Assembly: GCF_000281045.1 (NCBI RefSeq)
Contig: NW_008246080.1
Location: 448,416 to 507,432 of the forward strand
From: Saprolegnia diclina VS20
Taxonomy: Eukaryota; Oomycota; Saprolegniomycetes; Saprolegniales; Saprolegniaceae
Direction of reading: 5' to 3'
DNA length: 59,017 nt
Shown here: piece by piece, positions 42,086 to 52,900 of the stretch
Position numbering within the stretch: position 1 is the first letter of the stretch
Layout of the letters: each line of letters starts with the position of its first letter
Made by a program: the position numbers and the translations under genes
The notes under the pieces: generated by a model
Told to the model about the DNA's origin: nothing
Database searches by the model: none
What the model saw: only the letters and a program-made list of their open reading frames with translations

Positions 42086-42628
42086 TCGTTGTACAAGAGC
42101 AAAGATCGCTACTCAAATGCATGTCGTACAGCTCTTGTGTTGGTTGGCGTCAAGGTCGTCGGGAGTACTATCGCAAACTCCAGTCGCCACGAAAAAGGGC
42201 GGCGCATCCATCACCACCGATATCTCCTCGCACCGAAGAAGAAGCTGATCGAGCAGCCAGTCTTTACAGAGTGAGTTAGAGGCAGTTGCTGCATGAAGCG
42301 GGGGCGGCGGGACTAGTATATGTCTATCAAGTACATATCCTGCTCTGTGTCGAAGGCGAGGAGAGAGCAATTGCGTTCATTCTACTAGTACAAGCGACCA
42401 CCAGAATGACTAGAATCAGCAGAACATCTGGATCTGGATCTCGTGTTCCAGAGGACGAGATGGAGCCAGTCGGTGCGGTGCCGTACTCATGGGGACAGTA
42501 TGTCGTACACCTACCCCTCACAAACAGATGGACGAACGCCATATCCAGAGCTGAATGATCCAGATCACAAGGATCTTCTTTACATGCAAGGAGACGACGA
42601 TGCTTGGACTCATTTTCCAATTTCCTCG
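42086..42628. other. Spacer
   Basis: About 540 bp with no supported gene. It should contain the promoter of the secreted Gly/Pro-rich protein. A frame from 42443 runs into that gene but lacks a start with signal-peptide character. Confidence 0.4.
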
Positions 42629-43312
42629 ATGGTGGCCATCTACCTTCCCAGCATCCTTGCACTCGCGGCTGTCGCACTCGCTGCTCAAGAGGCACCGGCC
42701 GACGCCATGACCTTCAAGAGACCCGACGACTGCGACGACAACCGTGGTGGCGGCGGTGGCTGGAACTCGGGCGGCGGCTGGAACTCGGGCGGCGGCAAGT
42801 GGAACGGCGGTGGCGGCGGCGGCGGCTGGAACAATGGTGGCGGCGGCGGCTGGAACAATGGTGGCGGCGGTGGCTGGAACAACGGTGGTGGTGGCTGGGG
42901 TAAGCGCACTCCGTGCCCGCAGCCCGGCCCTAACCCCGGCCCCAACCCCGGTCCTCAGCCCGGTCCCAACCCAGGTCCTCAACCCGGTCCCAACCCAGGT
43001 CCTCAGCCCGGCCCCAACCCCGGTCCCCAGCCCGGTCCCAATCCCGGTCCCAACCCAGGCCCGCAGCCCGGCCCGAACCCCAGCCCTTACAACCCGCCCG
43101 CCCCTGGTCCTCAGCCCGGTCCCGGCCCGCAGCCTGGTCCTGGCCCGCAGCCTGGTCCTGGTCCTCAACCCGGCCCTGGACCTCAGCCTGGTCCGGGCCC
43201 GCAGCCTGGTCCCGGTCCTCAGCCTGGCCCGCAACCCGGTCCTGGCCCGCAACCGTACAGTCCCGGTGTGACGCAGGGTGCATCGTGGCAGCGCAACCTT
43301 CGCCAGAACTAG
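42629..43312 (+). CDS. Secreted glycine- and proline-rich repeat protein
   Basis: A single exon of 227 residues. It starts with a clear signal peptide (VAIYLPSILALAAVALAA). Glycine-rich repeats follow (GGGWNSGGGWN, GGGGGWNNGGG), then a long array of PGPNPGPQ and PGPGPQ units, and the polar end SWQRNLRQN. There is no enzymatic domain. Such composition suits a structural cell-wall or adhesive extracellular protein, with the polyproline part as a stiff rod. Start ATG 42629 is chosen because the signal peptide begins there. Repeat number is likely to vary between strains. Confidence 0.8.
   Translation: MVAIYLPSILALAAVALAAQEAPADAMTFKRPDDCDDNRGGGGGWNSGGGWNSGGGKWNGGGGGGGWNNGGGGGWNNGGGGGWNNGGGGWGKRTPCPQPGPNPGPNPGPQPGPNPGPQPGPNPGPQPGPNPGPQPGPNPGPNPGPQPGPNPSPYNPPAPGPQPGPGPQPGPGPQPGPGPQPGPGPQPGPGPQPGPGPQPGPQPGPGPQPYSPGVTQGASWQRNLRQN
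42745..43255 (+). repeat. Coding minisatellite (GGGWN and PGPNPGPQ)
   Basis: Two adjoining DNA repeats. Units encoding GGGGWNN cover about 42750-42900. Units of 12-24 nt encoding PGPNPGPQ and PGPGPQ cover about 42925-43255. They lie wholly inside the secreted protein gene. Confidence 0.85.
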
Positions 43313-44332
43313 TCATTTGTCGGCAGATCCTTTGTGCTCTTTATGTTTCTCATCACTCGTTGTAATTCATCAACCTTTTTCTACAATCTCTTGCACATTG
43401 ACACAACAGCTCGACCTCATTTTCTGCTGCGAAGACAATGCTTCCACAAACAAAAATCGCTGGATCGGGGTGCACCCACTAATTTATCAAGAAGAGAGCC
43501 AACGCAATAGCCAGAATACACACCATTCGCCTTCTAGAATTGCATGTTGGAAACCAGTCTGCAGAGTTGCAGCACCAGCTCGAGTTGCAGTTCAAGTCCC
43601 CGTCGTGACGCCCGAAGCAGTCGCCGCCACCCGCGCCGCGCTCTTGGCCGAGCTGCATCTTCACCACTTGCTGCTGAATACCCAAGCGATGTGCCTCTTC
43701 CAAATGATGCACGCCCTGCGCCACGACGCCTGGCTTCGTGACCACTTCGTCCCGGCTTGCGCCATCCATACGCCTCGCGTTCGACACGGCTAAGCCTCGC
43801 CGCTGCTGCCGTCTAGCACAACACGCTCGGAATCGAAAGTCCACCGCCAAAACAGTTCAGTGTAAATTATACCTCAACAGACTCACTTCAACAACAACCG
43901 CTTGTCAATTGAGAGCCCACCGAGAACCCAGAAGAGGCCATCGCCATCGCATCACCAAACCCTCAACAGCTGTGCGAAAAGTATCTTGGCCGTTGCATGG
44001 GTCGTGCGTGAGCTCTGGGTGCACAGCCTGTCCTTCTGCGAGAACCTTGAGCTCCGTGCGATCTACTTGACGTGCTTGATGTCGCAGTGTGCCAGGTTGC
44101 ATGGCTGCACTGCACCTAGCATCATGTTGATGACGACTTCGGAAGCCGTCGACGTATCGTCGCCGAGAGAAGGTGCAGTCAGTTACAGTTTTGGTGGGGT
44201 CCTACTGAATTTATATTCCGTAAATTCAATGTATACTTGTATTTTCAATCCAAAGGTACGATTGTATTTTATGAGGGCGACCCGGTGGAGGGCATCGTTC
44301 TTTGAACATCGCATCAAAATATCTTTGGCCCG
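43313..44332. other. Spacer with a possible small exon
   Basis: A plus-strand frame ending at 43793 (TRAALLAELHLHHLLLNTQ, then FQMMHALRHDAWLRD) has host-like codon use and helical character. It may be the last exon of a small gene whose first exon I could not place. The remainder, 43800-44332, shows nothing supportable apart from the PI-PLC gene promoter at its right end. Confidence 0.35.
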
Positions 44333-46104
44333 ATGCGACGCCTATGGACCGTAGTCGCGCTCGCCCTCGCCGTCGGCGCCTCGACCAGCCGCGTGCTCAG
44401 TGACGCAGATGACATCGTCGACACGGTCCCGAAGGACGTCTCGTGTACAAAGGTCAAGAAGTGCGACGACAACAACGAATGCGTCCTCGTCTGCGACCGC
44501 GGGTCGGTCGAGATCGACCCGTGGGCCGCGCACGCGCTCAAGCTCCAGCGTCGGCTCGCCTACACGCACTCGCTCTGCCACGCGCAGCTCCCAGGCTCGC
44601 ACAACTCGGCCATCAACATGGTTGACGTACGCTTCTTCGAGCGGCCTCGCTTTGTGCTCATTCCGCCGTGTTGTCTAGGGCTACGGCGTCGAAGACCACG
44701 TCTTTGAGGGCATCCTCAAGTACTTTCCGTGGTTCACGAGCAACCTCGTCGTGCACACCAACGATCAGGTACCCATTGCGTCAATGTCTCGCGACGTCTC
44801 ATCCTGCGCGACTAGCTCTTTAGCATGACGGACCAGTTGCGCATGGGTGCGCGCTTCATGGAGCTCGACGTGCACTGGGTCGACGACGATCTGCGTATTG
44901 CGCACTGTGGCGGCTTTGACTCGTCCGTCCTCGATGACTTTGTCTCGGGTATCAACGCGATCGCCAAGCTCCTCGGCATGGAGATCCAGTGGGACTCGGA
45001 GACCGTTGGGTGCAAGCCGTCGCTGAGTAGTATCCCCGCGCACCAGCAGCGTCCGGCCCTGCACGCGCTCCAGGAAATCGCAGACTGGGTCCATGCGCCA
45101 GGTAGACAATATGACACTCTGTCCATCGACACGACCCTGTAACACACTAGGAAATGCCGGAGAATTTGTCCTCATCTACTTTGACGATCAAATCAACCTT
45201 CTCAAGTGGCACAAGGTCGAGCTGCTCCTCGACTACATCAAGCAAGCGTTCGCCGTCGACGAGATTCTCAAGCCCTCTGACGTGCAGGTACTGCATCTTC
45301 TATGCTCGTCCTCCATCCTATCCGTGTTCCTGCGGATAGCACGGTGCGAGCTGGCCCACGTATGAAGCGCTGCTTGCCTCCGGGAAGCGCGTCGCCTTTC
45401 TCTCGGTCTCGGACTACGCGCCGATCGGCGACGAACTGCTCTTCCACAAGTACGCGCTCTGTGGGTGGCAAGAACCCGACTTGCCATTCACGCCGTACCC
45501 TGCGTGCAGCTTCAAGAACTGGAAGACGGGCACGATTGTCAACGACCACATTCTGTTTCGCCCCGAGACGAGCGAGATCCAGTACGGCTTTATCAACGCC
45601 GACGGCCACGTCGGTCCGAACGAGTTCCTCATCGACAACGCGCTCTTGCCGCGCCTCATGGAGTGCAACGTCAAGATCCCGTCGCCCGACAATTTGACGC
45701 CCAACCGCATGGCCGCCATGATCTGGTCGTTTGCAGAACACGAGCCTTCCGACGTTAGCGCGTGCGTGGCCATGCCCCGGCGCTCAACCGCTCGCTGGTA
45801 CTCGCATGATTGCACCGCCAGCCGTGGCTTCCGCCCTGCGTGCTACACCAATGCGACGGCCGAGAGCTCGTTTGCGCACTGGACGCTCGGTGACGTCTCG
45901 GACGGCCACCACGTCACGTGCCCGAGCGGGTACACGTACGGCGCGCCCACGAACGGGTATGAGAACCGCGTCCTCTTTGACCTGCTGTGGAATGACAGCC
46001 CGGCGACAACCGCGGGCATTTGGATCAACGCCAAGCCATACATGGACCACGTCGACGGCATGGCGCCCGTGTATGCGTACGACCAAGCCCGCCTCGCGAC
46101 GTGA
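44333..46104 (+). CDS. Secreted PI-PLC-X-domain-like protein
   Basis: Five exons starting with a signal peptide (RLWTVVALALAVGASTS). A TIM-barrel phosphodiesterase of the PI-PLC-X type follows. The first catalytic histidine lies in LPGSHNSAIN, and the second active-site region is MELDVHWVDDDLRIAHC. Later barrel strands include GEFVLIYFDDQ and GKRVAFLSVSDYAPIG. The C-terminal part has paired cysteines and is probably extracellular. Introns start GTACGC, GTACCC, GTAGAC and GTACTG. Both catalytic His regions are present, so it may be an active phosphoinositide or glycolipid hydrolase. The substrate is unknown, and no Y, C2 or PH domain is present. Confidence 0.78.
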
Positions 46105-46342
46105 GGTTCGAACCGGATATGTTGACGTCGCCATTGTTTTCTTTTAGTGAATACAACTCTACTTAAGTGTACGAGCATGTGAATCAGGCGCGGCATGACA
46201 GGGGTCACCACTGGCGTAAAAGGGCGGCAACGTGGACACCTTGTCCTTCACAGGATCAATGTATCAAGTTGATGTGAAAAATAAGAAAGCAAAGAATAGA
46301 AAAATAGGAGATAAAAGGAGCTGAAACGACCGACACGAAAGG

Positions 46343-47055
46343 ATGGCCTTTGCGGCGGCGCTTCACTCGGCGTACGAAGCGCGTGCGTCGCACTTGGACT
46401 CGGACGAAGTCGCGGGCATTCGCTCGGTACGTGGTTGTGGCGTAGTGACGAGATGACGAGAAGCCTCACCTGCTAGCTCTTTACCTACTATGACACCAAC
46501 ATGGACGGCAACGTCTCGTCGGTGCAAGCCCTGCGCATGTTCCAGCTCGTAAACACTGCCTGGTGAAAATGGCGTTGAAGAAATGCTCGCATTAGCTCGG
46601 GCTCACGGTCAACGAAGAGCATGTGAACGAGCTCGAGCTGCTCTCATTCGCAGGTACGACGCACGAGTGAGCCAAATGCGACGACAAATGACTCGGTAGA
46701 GTTTCTTGCGATTGTCGACTGCCAGTACAAGGCAGCGCGCAGCCTCGACGAGGGCAGCCACGAGTGGCACCTCGTGGACCATTTCCGGCGCGATTACGTC
46801 ACGCCGCACCAGCTCACCTACTTTTTGATGAGCTGCGAGGCGACCGTGTCGGCGCCACACCTCGAGCGCTTCCAGGATCTGTACGCCAAGTACTTCTATC
46901 TACTGGCACGATACTTGGCTCTCAGAACGACTAGTGCGGACGAGTCGAGTGCGCGCTTTCGCTGCTTGGAGAAGGACGGGTGTCTCAAACTCCTCAGAGA
47001 CTTTCATGCGCCCGAGACCGACCACGACGACGCATTGCTTGCACGTGAAAAATGA
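46343..47055 (+). CDS. EF-hand-like protein (paralogue A)
   Basis: Five short exons. The one clear EF-hand loop is DTNMDGNVSSVQ inside FTYYDTNMDGNVSSVQALRM; the final position is Gln instead of Glu, so Ca2+ binding may be weak. It continues as LGLTVNEEHVNELELLSFAEFLAIVDC, the usual exit helix and next E-helix of calmodulin-like folds. The second half (YVTPHQLTYFLMSCEATVS; CLEKDGCLKLLRDF) has degenerate hands. Introns start GTACGT, GTAAAC, GTACGA and GTACGC. It is convergent with and similar to the next gene, so the pair arose by inverted duplication. Confidence 0.7.
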
Positions 47056-47081
47056 TCAATGTTTCAAGTGTTCATCCATGT

Positions 47082-47754
47082 CTACGGCGCTTTGTGGCGG
47101 CGGCGCGCCGTGGACTTGGATTTCTTCTTCGACGTCCGCGGGTTCGCGCTGGGTTTGGCTGGGCTTTGGGCCGGCGACGCCGACGGCGACAGTTGCTGGA
47201 GGAAGCGCGTGAACCCTTCCTTGTCAAAGACGAGCGGGTCCGCCTCGGTGCTAGGTTGCATTTCGTAAGTGACAAATGTATGACAAGTTGTACATGGTCG
47301 AGTTGGACTGCTGCGCGAGAAAGTCGAGGATCGTCTCTTGCGGTACGTCCAGATTGCACGTTCGCAAAAACTCGTGGAGCTGGTTGTACGAGATCGTCGC
47401 TTCTTCCCGGGGCTCGGTTTCCGAGACTTCGATCGACGTTGTTGTTGTCTGCGCTTCAAGCGTACGCATAAACTCTAAGCACTCTAACTCGACGACTCGG
47501 ATGCACTCAGTAATTTGTACCGTCGAGAGGGACATCTTCGAGTCGCTGGATCTGCACCTCAGTGAGGTCCAAGCCGAGCTACAAGGGAAATTTTGGGTAT
47601 CGACGAGAAATAGCTATGGCGTACGAGCTTGAACACTTCGCGCGCTTGGTCGGGCGAGAGGTTGACGTCGTCGGCTTCGTTTTCAAAAAGGTGCATAAAC
47701 TACCCCAATGTCATCAACATTTTAGTCGAAAAGGCCACGGGTTACCGAGTCCAT
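47082..47754 (-). CDS. EF-hand-like protein (paralogue B)
   Basis: Five short exons from ATG 47754 (about 150 residues). The order matches paralogue A: LFENEADDVNLSPDQAREVF aligns with LFTYYDTNMDGNVSSVQALR, and LGLDLTEVQIQRLEDVPLDEFMRTL with LGLTVNEEHVNELELLSFAEFLAIV. The EF loop here has lost the regular acidic pattern. The C-terminal exon is Pro/Ser-rich and strongly basic (RTSKKKSKSTARRR). Introns start GTAACC, GTACGC, GTACAA and GTACAA. An earlier start exon (to 47964) is possible. The stop lies 26 bp from the stop of paralogue A. Confidence 0.65.
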
Positions 47755-48004
47755 GATACGGGAGGTGGGCAGGATGTGCTTGGCGCAAGGGCAAAGGAAG
47801 TGTGGCTTGCTGTAGCTGGCCGCAACCGGGGATCTTCGATGTTTTACCTTGTCCCGTCGCGGGAGATGTTCGTTTTTCGAGCGCTTCAACGTAAGGTTTA
47901 TCGTGACAGCGTATTGGCCCGCGTTCTTAAGCTTCGACGAAGCTTTGACACGGACTGGGACCATTCAGGGCCGTCGGATACGTCCTGTGACGATCTTGGC
48001 ATTA

Positions 48005-48323
48005 TCATTCTCTCATTTTAGCCAATCCATATCTTGAAGGCTCTGGATTGGTGGAAATGCGTTGACATGCAATCTCCACTGACCAATCGCAAGGCTCGAC
48101 CACTTTGCACCACCGGCTCGCAATTGCACGATGCGATGCGTTATCGGCACCGAGGTACGCTACCTATGCCGTAGGCGGAGACTACCTCCATAGGTCATTA
48201 TCGCATATCGCTGCTATGAAATAACGACGCCCTGTTGACGTGGTCGCAAACGAAATTTGAATATGATTTTGACCAATCACCGTGCAGCGCGATGGGATTG
48301 GCCAAAATGCAAAGGATTTCCGC
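48005..48323. promoter_or_regulatory. Divergent promoter region rich in CCAAT boxes
   Basis: Between the minus-strand EF-hand gene and the plus-strand pseudouridine synthase there are at least five ATTGG/CCAAT elements: CCAATCC near 48017, GGATTGGTGG near 48047, ACCAATCG near 48083, ACCAATCACC near 48275 and GGGATTGGCC near 48295. The last two lie within 55 bp of ATG 48324. Confidence 0.5.
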
Positions 48324-49921
48324 ATGAGCAGCAGCGTGAGCAAGAAGGAAGCGAAGCGGCTTGAGAAGAAGCGGCAGCGCTCCGAGAAGAAGGCTGCGCT
48401 CGTCGCCGACGGAAGCTGGACGAGCAACCGGAAGCGGCGAGGCCAGCGCGAGTTCCATAGCGAGATGCGGGATGACATAGAGGTCATGGTGGCCGAAACG
48501 ACCGCGCATACGATGCCCGACGGCTACCGCCACGTCGCGCCGTACGAGCACACGTTCCAGGTGCATGTCAAGGCGCGCTGGTTCGGCAAGAGCCTCTTGG
48601 ACCTCTTCTTGCTCGAGTTTGGCGGCTTTGACGTGTCGTACTACACGCAGGCCATTACGACCGGCAAGATCACAATCAACGGCGCCATCGCCGCGACAAC
48701 GACGCTGGTCCGGGATGGCGACTACCTCGAGCACCATGTACGAGCTCTATTGCTGACGTGCGCAGGATGCAGAGCTAGCGTAGATGCACCGGCACGAGCC
48801 GCGCGTCCGGTGCTTTCGCGCCAGCATGATCGAGTACGAAGACGACGACATGGTACAGCGCCATCAAGACCATGATGATTCTAGCTCGGAGTTGCCTAGG
48901 TCGTTGTCAACAAGCCAAGCACGATTCCGGTGCACCCGTGCGGCGCGTACCGGCACAACTCGATGGTACGCATGTTGTCCTAGCGTAGCGTGGACGCATA
49001 CTCGATCCTTAGACGTTCATCCTGGCGATCGATCATCAACGCCACCCGCTGTACCCCGTGCACCGCCTCGACCGGCTCACGTCCGGTACGACACGCCAAC
49101 TTGCATGTCGATAGCACTGTTAACATAGGCTTGCTCGTTCTCGCCAAGTCGCCCGAGAAGGCCCAGACCATGTCCGAGCAGCTCGTGGATCGAAGCATGC
49201 AAAAGCACTACGTGGCCAAAGTTGCCGGTCGGTTCCCGAATCCCGACCGTGACGCGACGTCGTCGTCCTTGTTCCCGTCGTTTGGTATACCGTGCACCGC
49301 GGCTACGGTTGCCTTCAACTGTCTAAAGTAGATGGCGTCGTCACGGTTGCAGAGGACCGATGGACGCCCTACTGGAAGGTCGATGCGCCGCTCAAGCGCA
49401 TCTCCGAGAGCGAGAACCGGCACGGATATGCGCCAGATGGCAAGGTAATAGCGATGGTTAAGACTTCAGCTCACGTGCGACGCGGTCACTTGATGTAGGC
49501 GAGCCAAACCCTCATCCGAGTCCTGACCGCCTCCGATGAGTACAGTGTTCTCGAGTGCCTCCCGCTCACCGGTCGCCAGCACCAAATCCGCGTGCATTTG
49601 CAATTGCTCGGGTTTCCCATCGCCAACGACCCGACGTACGGCCCACCGTCGTTTCTGGCGTCGATTCCTCTCAAGCGACCTCTGCCCACGACGCCAGTGA
49701 CGCACGACGTGCTGTGCCCCACGTGTCGGGACGGCGAGGCCGCCTCGTTTAACTGGGAGCAGCTCGAATGCCAAGGCTTGTGGCTTCACGCCTACCGCTA
49801 CAAGGTACCGTCTTGTCGATTGCCACAAAAGTATCAACGTATCAAGTAGGGCGCCGCGTTTGATGTGCGCGTGGCGCTGCCTGCGTGGGCCCCCGCCAAT
49901 GTCGTTCTGAATCAAGGATAA
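48324..49921 (+). CDS. RluA-type RNA pseudouridine synthase (Pus8/Pus9-like)
   Basis: A nuclear-encoded pseudouridine synthase. The basic N-terminus (KKEAKRLEKKRQRSEKKAA) is followed by an S4-like segment (KSLLDLFLLEFGGFDVSYY, then GKITINGAI). The catalytic core has NKPSTIPVHPCGAYRHNSM and HRLDRLTSGLLVLAK, where the Asp of RLDRLTSG is the catalytic nucleophile. The late motif LTGRQHQIRVHLQLLGFPI comes next. The PVHPCG-x-x-RHN stretch is typical of the eukaryotic Pus8/Pus9/RPUSD2 branch that modifies position 32 of tRNAs. Seven introns were placed by frame, five starting GTAC. The fifth, about 49249-49330, is longer and its donor is less certain. The last exon ends at TAA 49921. Confidence 0.85.
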
Positions 49922-49994
49922 CGCGACGACGACAAGGTGTCCAACATGACGAGGAATTCGTGGACTAGACTAACAACAGCAATGTACTACGACT
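49922..49994. other. Short convergent 3' spacer
   Basis: Seventy-three base pairs separate the stops of two convergent genes, so their 3' untranslated regions almost certainly overlap. No distinct signal is seen. Confidence 0.35.
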
Positions 49995-52900
49995 CTAAAA
50001 GGCGTCGCGGAGCACGGGCTTCTTGGCGATGCGGCGCGGCGACGGCGGCGGCGTGTGGCTTTCGTCCATGGACGAGAGGCTCTCGATGCGGTCGAGGCGC
50101 GGCCCGACCGCGTCCTTGGCCATAAAGGACGACGACCCGGTGTTGGAGCTTGAGAAGCTGTGGTACTGGCTGTCGTCGAATGCATATTCGCAAAAGAGGC
50201 GCGAGGCGTGGATCGCCTTCTTCTCGGTATTGGCCCAGAGCACTTTGAGGAGGCTGTTGGGGTCTGTCGAGGCTTTGAGCGCGAGGACGTTCTTCTTGTT
50301 GGGCATCGCGATCGTCTCGACGAGGAGGCAGTCGCGCACGTCGCTGAGCTCGACGTTGCTATAGCACATGAGCTCGTCGTACGCCACTTGGTGCAGGTTG
50401 ATGTCGATCGCAAAGCTCGTCTGCGGCTCCATGTAGCCTTGGTTCGGTCGGACCTTGTAGCGCTGCGGCTGCGCCGTCTTGATCTTGAAGGCGACGCAGT
50501 GCGACGATGTGTTTTGCAGCGTCACCTTGCCCGTGGGCTTCTTGCCCACGTCCAGATGGTACAAGAGCGTTTGGGGCGAGAGGCTCACGAGGCCGGTCGG
50601 CGTCGGCGTCGACACGGCATAGTTCTTCTCGAACGCGCGCAAGAACGACTTCATCTTCTTGGGCGGCTGCTCGACGTGGCGCGCGTCAAACTCGGACTGC
50701 CGGATCCACGCTTCGTCCGGCATCTCGAGGTGTGCGGGTTCGTCTGGCGTCTCCTTGAACGCAAACGTCTTGAGAATCGCTTTCGGGAAGAAGCTGCGCC
50801 CGCTGCCTTGGCGCACCGGCTCAAGCTCGCCAGTCGACGACTCGAGGACCGACGCGAGCTCGTGCTCGTCATCGGCGTCGGCGGTGGCCGTTGCATCGGC
50901 GGGTTCGGGGAAGGTCAGAATCGAGAACCCCGAGTTGGCATCGTCGATCGTGTGGGCCTTGGACGACGGGCTCGACGGACCGTCCACGTCGGCGTCGGGT
51001 TCGTCGACAGCAATCACTTCGGGGTTGGTGACCGGTGTCGTCGGCACCGGCGCCTCGACGACCGACGCCCTGTCCTTGTCATGGTCGTCGGCGTCGTCGT
51101 CGTCGTCGTCGTCGGTCGTTTCTTGGATGACAACGACAGGGCGCGTTGGGAGTGTGTCAATGTCACCAAAGAGCGACACGGACGCCCGGGGCGACGACGG
51201 CGCCGGCGACAGCGGACCCATAAAAGACGCAAACGCGCTGTCCACCGTCATGGACGACTCGCTCGTCAGGTCCTCACGCACATGCAGCGACGACCGCGGC
51301 GTGTTCATGTTGATGGCGACAGCGACCACCGGCGACGCCATGATGTTGACGTCATGACGCGGTGACAATGACGACGACGTTGGCATCGGTGCCCACATGA
51401 CCGGTGCCGGCGGGTGCACGACGGGCGCGGCCACAACAGGCGGTGGCGGCACCAGCGACAGCGACGGCTTGGGCTTGGCCGGCGCCGATACCGGCATGTA
51501 CTTGGAGGCAAGAATGTCAATGTCGTCCAGGCTAAAGCGGACGCTGCTCCGGCGCGGACTCGCACTCGCCTCGGCAATGGTCTCTGGCATCGGGAGGTAC
51601 TCGACGTGTGCGACGGTATCCCGATTCGCAACTGTGCTGCTGCGCGCGTCGTACTCGGTGGGTCGCGCAATGCTCACAGGCAGCGGCTCTAGGTCATCAT
51701 GCTTTTCTTCTTCCAAGACGTCGTCCATCGACGCCAAGAGATCAATTTTGGTCGTCGTCGCTGGCTTGGGTGTGGCGCCGACGCTGGCCGACGGCTGCCG
51801 GCGCAACGGACTCGCCGGTCGCGGTCGTGTCGTGTCGACGCTCGTCGCAAACGGTCGCTCGAGCGGCGGCGCGTTAGAGAGGTGGCTCGACGTCGCGTCT
51901 TCGTCGTCGCCTTCCTTGACGCCTTCGAGCGCGGTCGCCGGCCCCAATTCACTCGGTGGCGTGTCGTTGGACGATGACGGCGGCATGTCATCAAAGAGCG
52001 TTTCTCGAAAGTCGTCGATCGTGTTGCGCGGCAGCAAATGCTGGTTGAGCGACCGCTGGTACTGCAGATGCTCGAGCGGTGTCATGATCGGGCGCATCGG
52101 AGGCGCTCGTGTGAACGCCGTTTGAAACGATGCGCACTCGCTCACCTCGGACGCGCGGCCTTCGTCCGGCGTCGTGACGTCATCGTCCGTGTCATGACGG
52201 CGCAACGCCGGCGCGTCCGACGACCGGTCGATCGGCACGGGCGCCGTGACCTCGAGCGCAAACGACGTGACGTATTTATGGACAAGGATCTTCTTGTTGG
52301 CGTCCGACGCGTGGTGCCACAGGTCCTTGAGGTACTCGATCGTCTGGTCATAGGACGGTAATGACGTCATGGCTGCGATTTCGCTGAGCTCCAGCTCCAT
52401 GCACTGGACGCGGACCTTGTACTGCGGCAGCGGCGACGTGTCGTGCGACCGCAGTCGTTGCAGTAGCTCCCGGTGCAGCGACGGCGCGAGTTCGAGACGC
52501 ACATTGGTCTTGTCCGGTCCGTCGAGCCAGCCGACTTTGAACGGCACGGCCTTGCACTTGAACTTGCTCTCGATGCGCACCGTGTACGCCACGACCTTGG
52601 AACACCGGTTTTCGATCGAGACGTCGCAGGACCCGACGTTGACCTCGTGGGGCGGCAGTGTGAACAGCAAGATGTCGGCCGCCGGCGTAATGGCCACAAG
52701 GAGGCCGGACCGGTCGGCCTTGACGCGCGACGGCACGACTTGGGATGGCAGCGGGCGCGCACTCGGTGTCTTTGGTGACACATTCTTTTTCGGAACCACC
52801 GAGGCGGAGAGCGGCAAGGGCGCCGAGTCGTCGATCGAAGCGAGAAAATGGGCGTGGGACATGGTCGTCTCGGACGGCGGCGGGTCCACGGAGAAGGCCG

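Noticed and set aside
46108-46125. GGTTCGAACC, a B-box-like decamer after the PI-PLC gene
   Set aside because: No A box or cloverleaf in either orientation; a chance palindrome.
47562-48021. Plus-strand frames of 64 and 130 codons upstream of the pseudouridine synthase
   Set aside because: They are antisense to the exons of the minus-strand EF-hand gene and lack motifs.
50160-51365. 401-codon plus-strand frame antisense to the MSP-domain gene
   Set aside because: A composition shadow of GC-rich third positions, very Arg/Val-rich, with no family match. The minus strand has recognisable domains here.
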